Part shown: piece after piece, positions 6,350-11,626 of the stretch
Layout of the letters: each line of letters begins with the position of its first letter
Numbering within the stretch: position 1 is the stretch's first letter
DNA from: a virus
Length of the DNA: 28,825 nt
Virus record (IMG/VR): IMGVR_UViG_3300037189_002319
Span: 1 to 28,825 of that record
Reading direction: 5' to 3' (one strand)
The notes under the pieces: model-generated
Told to the model about the DNA's origin: nothing
Database searches by the model: none
What the model saw: only the letters and a program-made list of their open reading frames with translations
Position numbers and translations under genes: made by a program

Positions 6350-6537
6350 CTGCGCAGAAAATTATAACAATTTGGTAACACCTATTGACAAATCGCCAAA
6401 AGTGTGTATAGATGAAAATCCCAAATAGATTTGTTTGACATATCCCGATATTACGATGGTCGAAATTTTTCCAGGAAATCCATATTTGTTTAAATAAAGA
6501 TAACCCCATATTACGAACCCCAAAATATTTTTCCCGA

Positions 6538-6566
6538 AATATAATGTCAGTGGTATATGCTATATG
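6538..6566 (+). promoter_or_regulatory. Degenerate copy of the ATGTC promoter with no gene after it
   Basis: The spacer ATGTCAGTGGTATATGC (6544-6560) precedes TATATG (6561-6566); the -35 position is AATATA. No credible coding region follows, so any transcript would be non-coding and run into the hairpins at 6610 and toward the DnaA boxes. Confidence 0.4.
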
Positions 6567-6609
6567 TTTATACTATAGGTAATTCTCCTTTACGATGGTT
6601 GTTTAAATA

Positions 6610-6636
6610 CCCCCGAATGGGGGCTGGCTTTGCCAG
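6610..6636. repeat. Two adjacent GC hairpins
   Basis: CCCCC-GAAT-GGGGG (6610-6623) is followed directly by CTGGC-TTT-GCCAG (6624-6636). Both stems are perfect and stand out from the AT-rich surroundings. No T-tract follows. Confidence 0.6.
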
Positions 6637-6699
6637 GGTATTACGAAGCATGCCTGATATCCCTAGTAGAGATATAACACCTATTACGAACCCCTGTTT

Positions 6700-6800
6700 A
6701 TTTTTCCCATATTTATATATGTTTTTATTTATTTATTTAATTTATTATTGATAATCATTATCATTTATTAAATAAATTTAAATAAAATGTTACATTTATA
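6700..6800. other. Very AT-rich block, candidate unwinding element
   Basis: Nearly pure A/T with many TTTATTTAA and AAATAAATTT runs and the palindrome TGATAAT-C-ATTATCA at 6749-6763. It lies about 150-250 bases from the DnaA boxes. Confidence 0.5.
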
Positions 6801-6956
6801 TAACGATTTGGTCGCTATGGGAATATAACAATTTTATTACGATAGGGGGATTTGGGAAAATGATTACGAAGCCTGTTAATGATTTGCACTATTACACACT
6901 ATTCTTTCCAACATCCCTATCCTTAATGAAAACCATTATCAACAGTAATATTTATC

Positions 6957-7009
6957 TGTGGATAACTATGTGGATAACCTGTGGAAAACTTTAGTTTACT
7001 TGTGGATAA
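6957..7009. other. DnaA-box cluster, putative replication origin
   Basis: TGTGGATAA, the complement of the perfect DnaA box TTATCCACA, occurs at 6957-6965, 6969-6977 and 7001-7009, with the one-mismatch TGTGGAAAA at 6980-6988. Start-to-start spacings of 12, 11 and 21 bases are close to whole helical turns and all boxes point the same way. With the AT-rich block this is the usual form of a DnaA-dependent origin. No DnaA or replication initiator gene is in the window. Confidence 0.75.
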
Positions 7010-7077
7010 CTCTCTATTTTTGTGGGGTATCAAAGACAATGCCAAAGCCCCATAGCCATTTAGGCGTATTTCCTCTT

Positions 7078-7144
7078 ATCATCCAAACCTCTTTGGTTCT
7101 TATGAATTCAAGACTATATGGCTTCTTGGATGATATGAGCCTAT
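7078..7144. repeat. Inverted repeats near the leftward operon end
   Basis: ATCATCCAA (7078-7086) is the exact inverted repeat of TTGGATGAT (7136-7144). CCAAA/TTTGG lies inside it, and TATATGGCT versus AGCCTATA overlap the right arm. This may be a structured RNA, terminator or protein-binding site; there is no T-tract typical of a terminator. Confidence 0.4.
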
Positions 7145-7189
7145 ATCGTTTAAACTGTATTCTCATTAGGTGTATTCTTTCTACTAGGA

Positions 7190-7393
7190 TTACGAAGCAT
7201 CTTTTGTATGCCCCGAATTTTTAATAAGTGCAATTACTGAGGCTACTTTATCATTATAGTCCCAGATACTATGTGTAGTTGAATGCTCAAGACTTTCTAG
7301 CAATTTAACTATACGGTCTCGCTCCTCATTGACACCTGTTTTATAGGCATTGTCAATCGCAGCAAGAATATTTAGTCCTTCATCATGCATCAT
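7190..7393 (-). CDS. Hypothetical helical protein, 67 aa
   Basis: ATG at 7393 overlaps the stop of the adenosyltransferase gene as ATGA. The product is a helical protein resembling small actinophage proteins with a GVNEERDRIVKLLESL segment (residues 20-35). It ends the leftward operon 8850-7190; its TAA stop is part of a TTACGAAG copy. Function unknown. Confidence 0.7.
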   Translation of the reverse strand: MMHDEGLNILAAIDNAYKTGVNEERDRIVKLLESLEHSTTHSIWDYNDKVASVIALIKNSGHTKDAS

Positions 7394-7986
7394 TCTGCGT
7401 TACCTATATCCCTGAATCGCTTTGGTGGATGTTGTTCTCCACCTGGATTCCATAGTTCTTCATGCTCATTGTAGAACCTAGCCATTACGAACATTAGGTC
7501 TGATAGTCTATTTAGGTATTGTTTTACTAGAGGGTTTGTGAACCTGAATTCATCTACCGCCCATGCTCTACGCTCTGCCCTACGAACAATTGTTCTGGCA
7601 TTGTGGAACAGTGCTGATGTTTGATTGCCACCTGGCATTACGAAGGAGTTTAGCGGTTTTAGCGTTATATTATATAAATCAATATCTAATTCAAGATTCT
7701 TAACCATCTGCTCTGTTACTCGCAGTTTACCGTCATGCTCCTTTACGATGGGTGTGCATAGGTCTGCACCTACATCAAAGAGTTCATTCTGTAGCCTATG
7801 CAAAACACTGTGCCCATTCGACCCCATAGTGCCAAAAGCCATAATCATACCAATAGCAGAGTTTGCTTCATCTACTGTGGAATATGCTTCAATTAGTGGG
7901 TCAGTCTTAGATACCCTGGAATTATCTCCTAGAGCAGTTGTACCATCGTCACCAGTCTTGGTGTAGATTTTAGTTAGATGAACCAT
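7390..7986 (-). CDS. PduO-type cob(I)alamin adenosyltransferase, 198 aa
   Basis: Transfers the 5'-deoxyadenosyl group of ATP to cob(I)alamin to make adenosylcobalamin in the cytoplasm. Family hallmarks are visible. The ATP-binding N-terminus has TKTGDDGTTALG (residues 9-20), and EAYSTVDEANSAIG follows at 33-46. SFVMPGG lies at 114-120, VRRAERR at 134-140 and YLNRLSDLMF at 157-166. Length is normal and nothing appears missing, so an active enzyme is likely. ATG at 7986 has AAAGGAG four bases upstream. As an auxiliary metabolic gene it could feed a class II ribonucleotide reductase; none is in the window. Confidence 0.9.
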   Translation of the reverse strand: MVHLTKIYTKTGDDGTTALGDNSRVSKTDPLIEAYSTVDEANSAIGMIMAFGTMGSNGHSVLHRLQNELFDVGADLCTPIVKEHDGKLRVTEQMVKNLELDIDLYNITLKPLNSFVMPGGNQTSALFHNARTIVRRAERRAWAVDEFRFTNPLVKQYLNRLSDLMFVMARFYNEHEELWNPGGEQHPPKRFRDIGNAE

Positions 7987-8125
7987 ACTTCTCCTTTAGT
8001 AGAACAATCGCACCATACAAATTAATGCTGTGGTCTTCTTTTTGTAATTTTTCTAGAAAATGAATTATTTCATTTCCAGTTTGAATTTTAACTACATTTT
8101 CCAAATTAGTTAATAATCTATTCAT
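7970..8125 (-). CDS. Hypothetical protein, 51 aa
   Basis: ATG at 8125 overlaps the previous stop by 8 bases and TAA (7970-7972) lies 17 bases inside the adenosyltransferase gene. Its 3' end carries the AAAGGAG for that gene, suggesting translational coupling. The product is helical and Leu/Lys/Asn-rich. No motif recognised. Confidence 0.55.
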   Translation of the reverse strand: MNRLLTNLENVVKIQTGNEIIHFLEKLQKEDHSINLYGAIVLLKEKYGSSN

Positions 8126-8366
8126 GTCCATTGTTCCATCCAATCGGTTCTAGGTCAGGTTCGTGTTTCTTAATTGCTTCTATAATCTCTTTACGAGTGT
8201 ATGGTTCTTCTTTCAACCAGTTAACATCATGAACAAACTTATTTACCTTGTCCATAATCTGCTTGTGGCATTCTTCCATACCTGCTTCATAGCCATGTTC
8301 CCAACCAAGGTCGTAACCTTGTTGGATTAGGCGTAAACGCCATTTAAATATCTTAGGCAACTGCAT
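8118..8366 (-). CDS. Hypothetical protein, 82 aa
   Basis: ATG at 8366 is chosen for the GAGGA five bases upstream; ATG at 8378 and a TTG at 8384 are in frame. The product starts basic (PKIFKWRLRLIQQGYDLGWEHG) and becomes acidic. GYDLGWEHGYEAGMEECH resembles short motifs seen in small phage proteins, but no family is certain. It overlaps both neighbours. Confidence 0.65.
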   Translation of the reverse strand: MQLPKIFKWRLRLIQQGYDLGWEHGYEAGMEECHKQIMDKVNKFVHDVNWLKEEPYTRKEIIEAIKKHEPDLEPIGWNNGHE

Positions 8367-8850
8367 AATTTTCCTCATGTGCAACCCAATAATACTTACA
8401 AGGTTCTTTACGGTCAGGGCAACATGGGTTGCTTTTCGCTAACGCACTAAAGAATTCAAAGTAGTATGTTGGGTCTTTCTTGTATAGGTTCGCTTTGTGT
8501 GTAGTGGTAAGACGCTTCATCTTAACATCATCTTCATACCAAGCAGGGATTTCGAATCCCCAGTCAATTGCGTGGGTGTTAATAAGGTCTACAATGTTCT
8601 GCATGTTCTTATCGGTCTTAATGCCACGTTCATTTGCTTCTCTAACCATAGACATGGTGTAGTCAAGTAGTAGGTGTTCATAGCCACGCCACATCTTCAC
8701 GGCTGGATGGTTACGCCATCCTGCTCGTGGGTCTGGGTTGGATAGTACTTTTAGGATTTGGTAGCACTCTAGAATCTGCTTGTTAAGTCGCTTGCTGTCT
8801 AGTGCTTGTGCAGACTTGTCAAAGTCTTTGTAAGGTAAAAAGGTTTGCAT
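8353..8850 (-). CDS. Pyrimidine-dimer DNA glycosylase-related protein, 165 aa
   Basis: The N-terminus MQTFLPYKDFDKSAQALD, then SKRLNKQILECYQIL (about residues 19-33) and GWRNHPAVKMWRGYE (about 44-58), matches the bacterial family annotated as related to pyrimidine dimer DNA glycosylase (Pyr_excise). Family members resemble T4 endonuclease V in fold, but repair activity has not been generally shown. The C-terminus has extra Cys residues (CCPDRKEPCKYYW, about 143-155) of unknown purpose. ATG at 8850 with a GAGAGA site; the operon promoter is at 8882-8910. A role in DNA repair is inferred. Confidence 0.75.
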   Translation of the reverse strand: MQTFLPYKDFDKSAQALDSKRLNKQILECYQILKVLSNPDPRAGWRNHPAVKMWRGYEHLLLDYTMSMVREANERGIKTDKNMQNIVDLINTHAIDWGFEIPAWYEDDVKMKRLTTTHKANLYKKDPTYYFEFFSALAKSNPCCPDRKEPCKYYWVAHEENYAVA

Positions 8851-8881
8851 ACGTTCTCTCTCGTTTAATGGACCTTATATT

Positions 8882-8910
8882 ATTATACAGGATACTCGCT
8901 TGCTTGTCAA
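8882..8910 (-). promoter_or_regulatory. Consensus promoter TTGACA-N17-TATAAT, leftward
   Basis: On the minus strand TTGACA is 8910-8905 and TATAAT 8887-8882. The spacer ends GTATCCTG, like the promoter at 2276. It drives the operon 8850-7190. Confidence 0.85.
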
Positions 8911-8922
8911 GCGGATAGACCT

Positions 8923-9117
8923 CTATTCACCGCCGAACTTTTCGCCCGAACTTTGAATGAACTCTAGAATAGTTTGATATTGTATGAAGCCTAGCCCTGT
9001 ACGCTTTGCTTCGGCTGCTAAGAAATCAACGAAACGCTCACGCTCATTGATGATACCGATAAGGTATGAAGTGAGGTCAGTAACCCCTTGTGCATCTAAA
9101 TCTTTTAATTTTCCCAT
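8923..9117 (-). CDS. Hypothetical protein, 64 aa, leaderless
   Basis: ATG at 9117 lies six bases after a minus-strand TATAAT (9129-9124), so the transcript should start at the start codon. A longer in-frame extension upstream would cross its own promoter and is rejected. The product is helical (NERERFVDFLAAEAKR, about residues 24-39). Not recognised. It is divergent from the 9169 gene. Confidence 0.7.
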   Translation of the reverse strand: MGKLKDLDAQGVTDLTSYLIGIINERERFVDFLAAEAKRTGLGFIQYQTILEFIQSSGEKFGGE

Positions 9118-9123
9118 GTGTCC

Positions 9124-9152
9124 ATTATAAGGCATACAGAAGTCATTGTCAA
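9124..9152 (-). promoter_or_regulatory. Consensus leftward promoter TTGACA-N17-TATAAT
   Basis: Minus-strand TTGACA is 9152-9147 and TATAAT 9129-9124. The spacer starts ATGACTTCTGTATGCCT, sharing ATG and TATGCCT with the 1111 promoter. It overlaps the divergent promoter for 9169. Confidence 0.85.
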
Positions 9153-9156
9153 GTGC

Positions 9157-9162
9157 TATAAT
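9157..9162 (+). promoter_or_regulatory. -10 box for leaderless gene 9169
   Basis: TATAAT at 9157-9162, six bases before ATG 9169. The -35 position (about 9134-9139, ATACAG) is weak. It overlaps the divergent promoter, so the two likely compete. Confidence 0.6.
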
Positions 9163-9168
9163 ATAAAT

Positions 9169-9363
9169 ATGACAGACAAATATCGGTACATCATTTATCC
9201 AGAACGCATCTACGTTGTAGAGGTTGCTGGAGACTCTGTGGAGATTGAAGGACAAGACATTGTTAATATTATTCCAGATATCCTACGCAGAAAATACATT
9301 GAGGCTTGCTTTGGTTATGATGTTTTCCCATTTGACAAAACAGAAGAAAGTTTGGTAGAATAG
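9169..9363 (+). CDS. Hypothetical acidic protein, 64 aa, leaderless
   Basis: ATG at 9169 is set by the TATAAT six bases upstream; an earlier in-frame ATG lies upstream of the -10 box. The product is beta-rich then helical (YRYIIYPERIYVVEVAG, residues 5-21; DILRRKYIEACFGYD, about 37-51). Acidic overall. First of six overlapping rightward genes ending at 10069. Not recognised. Confidence 0.7.
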   Translation: MTDKYRYIIYPERIYVVEVAGDSVEIEGQDIVNIIPDILRRKYIEACFGYDVFPFDKTEESLVE

Positions 9364-9364
9364 T

Positions 9365-9478
9365 ATGGCTGCAAAGAAAACATCAACACGCAATAGCAAC
9401 CGCCAGAATGGCAAGGCTTCTAAGAAAAGCCCAAAGGTCTTTGACCCTGCAAAGCGTAGACTAGTAAAGGTAAACTAA
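9365..9478 (+). CDS. Very basic peptide, 37 aa
   Basis: ATG at 9365 follows the previous stop by one base. Of 37 residues, 13 are Lys or Arg, with many Ser and Asn (MAAKKTSTRNSNRQNGKASK), like an unstructured nucleic-acid-binding peptide. TAATG links it to the next gene. Function is not recognised; DNA or RNA compaction is a guess. Confidence 0.6.
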   Translation: MAAKKTSTRNSNRQNGKASKKSPKVFDPAKRRLVKVN

Positions 9479-9654
9479 TGGATAGAAAGACTCGTAGAGA
9501 TAACGAGCGTATTATCAATACAATTAAAAAGAAGGCTGTTAAGGATACTGAGGATTGGATTCTTAGTTTGTCTTCCCCACCAACCAGGGCAGAGTTATTG
9601 GCTTTCCAGGCTGGATATATTGCTGGCATGAACCGTGGGAATTACCGTGCGTGA
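9478..9654 (+). CDS. Hypothetical basic helical protein, 58 aa
   Basis: ATG at 9478 overlaps the previous TAA. The product has a basic N-terminal helix (RKTRRDNERIINTIKKKAVK, residues 3-22) and a second half PTRAELLAFQAGYIAGMNRG typical of small phage proteins. No known family assigned. Confidence 0.65.
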   Translation: MDRKTRRDNERIINTIKKKAVKDTEDWILSLSSPPTRAELLAFQAGYIAGMNRGNYRA

Positions 9655-9808
9655 TTTTAAGAACCCCTATTACGATGGTCCAGACTGTGTCTGTTGCCAT
9701 CACATTAAAGAGGATGCAATAAAAGAAATTATTAAGATGCTTGAGGAACAAGATTCTGTCTGTTCTGATTGGGTTATCGCTCTTATTGAAAAGGATATTG
9801 AAGTATGA
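9647..9808 (+). CDS. Small Cys/His protein, 53 aa
   Basis: GTG at 9647 overlaps the previous stop by 8 bases; GTG at 9651 is out of frame. CVCCHH (residues 14-19) and a later Cys give a possible metal site, followed by an acidic helix. A TTACGATGG motif copy lies within the coding region. ATGA couples it to the next gene. Not recognised. Confidence 0.55.
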   Translation: MRDFKNPYYDGPDCVCCHHIKEDAIKEIIKMLEEQDSVCSDWVIALIEKDIEV

Positions 9809-9924
9809 ATTGGGTAGAAATACTTTTTCTTATTGTTGGATTGCCAATCATTTTGTTATTGGCTTGGCTAGGTGACTCCAAGAGAGACATTTTGGATTGG
9901 TCTAACGACGAAGATGAGTTCTAA
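9805..9924 (+). CDS. Single-pass membrane micropeptide, 39 aa
   Basis: ATG at 9805 overlaps the previous stop as ATGA. Residues 4-22 (VEILFLIVGLPIILLLAWL) form one transmembrane segment, followed by an acidic tail (NDEDEF). Such small membrane proteins in phages can be holin partners, exclusion factors or regulators; nothing here decides between these. Confidence 0.65.
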   Translation: MNWVEILFLIVGLPIILLLAWLGDSKRDILDWSNDEDEF

Positions 9925-10069
9925 ATGCGGATGGTGTATGACTGGCAACCATGCCTCATGCAAACCTTCTATTACTTACCATGAGAAAACGTGGGTGTGT
10001 GACTGTCAGTGTCGTACTCAGGTTCATTCTGAGGATACTGCTCAAGACACTCATAGCAAAAGTGAGTAG
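9914..10069 (+). CDS. Small zinc-binding protein, 51 aa
   Basis: ATG at 9914 overlaps the previous gene by 11 bases. SSKCGWCMTGNHASC (residues 2-16) and CDCQC (about 29-33) form the pattern CxxC...GxHxxC...CxCxC, common in small actinophage zinc proteins. Its 3' end overlaps the convergent 9972-10199 gene by 98 bases. Confidence 0.7.
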   Translation: MSSKCGWCMTGNHASCKPSITYHEKTWVCDCQCRTQVHSEDTAQDTHSKSE

Positions 10070-10199
10070 GCTTAAAGTCAAATGGCTTAGGTATACCACC
10101 TAATACAAGTTTATCTTCTTTGGCTAGTTCTATCATTTCAAATGTGGGGAATCCGTAAACCACATCAACCATTGGATTATTACATAGGGGACAATTCAT
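9972..10199 (-). CDS. Zinc-ribbon protein, 75 aa, leaderless
   Basis: ATG at 10199 lies six bases after a minus-strand TATAAT (10211-10206), indicating a leaderless mRNA and a 75-residue product. CPLC (residues 3-6) and CYEC (about 49-52) make a zinc ribbon, with VVYGFPTFEMIELAKEDKLV and LGGIP between them. This layout resembles small actinobacterial zinc-ribbon proteins of unknown function. The 3' end lies antisense to the 9914 gene. Confidence 0.75.
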   Translation of the reverse strand: MNCPLCNNPMVDVVYGFPTFEMIELAKEDKLVLGGIPKPFDFKPTHFCYECLEQYPQNEPEYDTDSHTPTFSHGK

Positions 10200-10205
10200 A
10201 ATACT

Positions 10206-10234
10206 ATTATACACTACATCCTTTACAATGTCCA
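10206..10234 (-). promoter_or_regulatory. Leftward promoter TGGACA-N17-TATAAT
   Basis: Minus-strand TGGACA is 10234-10229 and TATAAT 10211-10206. It overlaps the rightward promoter 10222-10250 by 13 bases, so the divergent leaderless genes probably compete for polymerase. Confidence 0.7.
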
Positions 10235-10250
10235 GGGTCTCTGATATAAT
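10222..10250 (+). promoter_or_regulatory. Rightward promoter TTTACA-N17-TATAAT, ATGTCCAGGGT spacer
   Basis: TTTACA at 10222-10227 and TATAAT at 10245-10250. The spacer begins ATGTCCAGGG, a diverged member of the repeated family. The start codon at 10257 is six bases after the -10. Confidence 0.75.
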
Positions 10251-10256
10251 AGATAC

Positions 10257-10640
10257 ATGATTATTTGTGATATTGATGACACCATTCTACGAGCAGGGCA
10301 GTACCCTATCAAGAAAACTATTGACTACGTTAACTCTCTTAAGACTAGAGTAATTATCGTAACTGGCAGAGAACGCAAAGACCGTGCGGAGACCGAAGCC
10401 ATTCTAAAGAAGATTGGTATTAAGTATAACTCTCTTCTTATGAACCCTTATTCTTATAGAGATTCTAATAAGTGGAAGCGTGAGGCTGCTGCTAAGTTGC
10501 ATGACGCTACCCTGGCAATTGACGACAACGCTGGTGCTAGAAAGGCTTACGAAGCCGAAGGCATTAAGGCTATCCATCCTGATGATGTTCCAGACATGGA
10601 AAAGTTCTGGTCTGTATTTGAATCCAACAGCGGATTCTAA
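10257..10640 (+). CDS. HAD-superfamily phosphatase, 127 aa, leaderless
   Basis: CDIDDTI (residues 4-10) is HAD motif I with nucleophile D5 and acid D7. IVTGRER (34-40) is motif II. Lys at about 73-75 serves motif III, and LAIDDNAGAR (86-95) is motif IV with D89/D90. Length fits a small capless HAD phosphatase, like the phosphatase domain of T4 Pnkp or small 5'-nucleotidases. Substrate is unknown; a nucleotide or nucleic-acid 3'-phosphate is plausible. Start set by TATAAT six bases upstream. Confidence 0.85.
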   Translation: MIICDIDDTILRAGQYPIKKTIDYVNSLKTRVIIVTGRERKDRAETEAILKKIGIKYNSLLMNPYSYRDSNKWKREAAAKLHDATLAIDDNAGARKAYEAEGIKAIHPDDVPDMEKFWSVFESNSGF

Positions 10641-10647
10641 AGAGTAG

Positions 10648-10653
10648 TATAAT
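10648..10653 (+). promoter_or_regulatory. -10 box for leaderless gene 10660
   Basis: TATAAT at 10648-10653 lies six bases before ATG 10660. The -35 position (CAACAG, 10625-10630) is poor and lies inside the HAD gene. Confidence 0.55.
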
Positions 10654-10659
10654 TAAAGT

Positions 10660-10872
10660 ATGGAAAACATTCAAGATATTGAAGAACGAGTGGACGACTT
10701 GTACCACAAGATTGATGATATCCACGCTGAGTTATATTCACTTGGCGGAGAAGAAGAACGCTTTGAATTCTTTGAAAGACTCAGAGAACTTATTTCACTT
10801 AAAGAGCAAGAGGGCGACGAGGTCGCTGCAGCAGTCTTGGGTTGGGCTTATGAAAAACTAGGCGAAGTCTAG
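10660..10872 (+). CDS. Hypothetical acidic helical protein, 70 aa
   Basis: ATG at 10660 by leaderless geometry. The product is an acidic coiled-coil-like helix (IQDIEERVDDLYHKIDDIHA, residues 4-23) with a second helical half ending AAAVLGWAYEKLGEV. It ends four bases inside the convergent glycosyltransferase gene. Function unknown. Confidence 0.7.
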   Translation: MENIQDIEERVDDLYHKIDDIHAELYSLGGEEERFEFFERLRELISLKEQEGDEVAAAVLGWAYEKLGEV

Positions 10873-11552
10873 AGTTCCATCTTTTCTTGTTTAACTAAAG
10901 ATAACATTCTTTCTGGTGTAGATGCAGAATAGTATAGCCAGTAAAGTTGGATGTTTCTAATCTGATTATAATTGAATCCAGGGTCATGTATTTGAACCTC
11001 ATGTCCTAGACAATAAATATATCCATCATGCTTAACAAACTTACTACCCTTAATAACTGTGTGTGCTAATTCAAATGCTGAATCTTCTGCTCCCCATTGT
11101 ACAAACTTTTCATCCATACCGCCAAGACTCCACCATGTCTCTGGTGTGCATACCCAAATACCACCATTGGCTTCTGTATACAATGTATGTTTAAGTTGTT
11201 TAATATCTTTGCCAGCGTAGAACAACTCACTCATCTCTATATCAAAGTATTTACAAAGTCTGTATGGGTTATGTATCATGCCATCAGACTGGGCAGCATC
11301 TATGGCTTCTAGGAGCGAATTCAGTTCTGGTAGGGTATCTGCATCATTCAAAATTACAACGTCACAGAGAGCCTCCTGTGCCTTCCTGACCCCTAAATTA
11401 CGGCTACCAGAAGCAGACCAATATTCCCCTGGCTTATCGGCGTAAATGATTTCAATGTCTGGTAGATTAGTTTGATACCATTCAAGCACTGCCTGTAATG
11501 GTCTTAATCTACTTGGAGTTTCTCTCCAGGGAATAATCAATCCAATTTTCAT
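10869..11552 (-). CDS. GT-A fold glycosyltransferase (GT2/GT27-like), 227 aa
   Basis: Transfers a sugar from a nucleotide-sugar donor. The N-terminal GT-A fold is visible (MKIGLIIPWR, then SRNLGVRKA at about 50-58). The metal-binding DxD is DAD (residues 70-72), and the acceptor-side segment GGIWVCTPETWWSLGGMDE (130-148) is followed by WGAEDSAF, as in GT27 C-terminal domains. No signal peptide or membrane segment, so a cytoplasmic acceptor such as phage DNA, a virion protein or a lipid precursor is possible. Its ATG sits two bases from the 3' end of tRNA-Arg, so tRNA processing may free its mRNA 5' end. Confidence 0.85.
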   Translation of the reverse strand: MKIGLIIPWRETPSRLRPLQAVLEWYQTNLPDIEIIYADKPGEYWSASGSRNLGVRKAQEALCDVVILNDADTLPELNSLLEAIDAAQSDGMIHNPYRLCKYFDIEMSELFYAGKDIKQLKHTLYTEANGGIWVCTPETWWSLGGMDEKFVQWGAEDSAFELAHTVIKGSKFVKHDGYIYCLGHEVQIHDPGFNYNQIRNIQLYWLYYSASTPERMLSLVKQEKMEL

Positions 11553-11553
11553 G

Positions 11554-11626
11554 CCCCCTCGGCAAGAATCGAACTTGCGACTAAGAGATTAGAAGGCTCC
11601 TACTCTATCCACTGAGTTACGAGGGG
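11554..11626 (-). tRNA. tRNA-Arg (UCU)
   Basis: Minus strand cloverleaf of 73 bases: acceptor CCCCTCG/CGAGGGG, D stem ACTC/GAGT, anticodon loop CTTCTAA, T arm GCAAG-TTCGATT-CTTGC. One weak pair lies at the base of the anticodon stem. CCA is not encoded. It reads AGA codons and sits between methyltransferase and glycosyltransferase genes. Confidence 0.85.

Larger units (their letters stand above)
6451..6871 (+). repeat. TTACGA-(A/T) repeats, seven copies in one orientation
   Basis: TTACGA occurs at 6451, 6511, 6590, 6641, 6684, 6837 and 6864, all on the same strand, with an eighth at 7190. Extended forms are TTACGAAG, TTACGAACCCC and TTACGATGG. Some copies are followed by TTTTTCCAGGAAA (6466-6478) or TTTTTCCCGAAA (from 6527), which also recur before promoters at 1111 and 3596. 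Candidates are iterons or activator sites. Confidence 0.6.
6312..7189. other. Gene-free AT-rich convergence region, probable origin locus
   Basis: About 880 bases lie between the last rightward stop and the last leftward stop. Open frames here lack ribosome sites and have unlikely composition. The region holds TTACGA repeats, a degenerate family promoter (6538-6566), paired GC hairpins (6610-6636), an extreme AT block (about 6700-6800), DnaA boxes (6957-7009) and inverted repeats near 7078-7144. Together these suggest a replication origin rather than simple spacer. Confidence 0.7.

Noticed and set aside
6744-6763. Fur-box-like palindrome GATAATCATTATC
   Set aside because: Sixteen of nineteen bases fit the Fur consensus, but the site lies in an AT-rich block with no gene after it and the host lineage is actinobacterial; an AT-rich unwinding element explains it better.
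6557-7224. Open frames in the 6557-6751 and 6958-7224 intervals
   Set aside because: They have no ribosome site, run through hairpins and DnaA boxes, and their predicted proteins have no family-like pattern.
8923-9255. Longer 110-aa version of the 8923-9117 protein
   Set aside because: It would start upstream of its own promoter and inside the divergent 9169 gene; the leaderless ATG at 9117 fits better.
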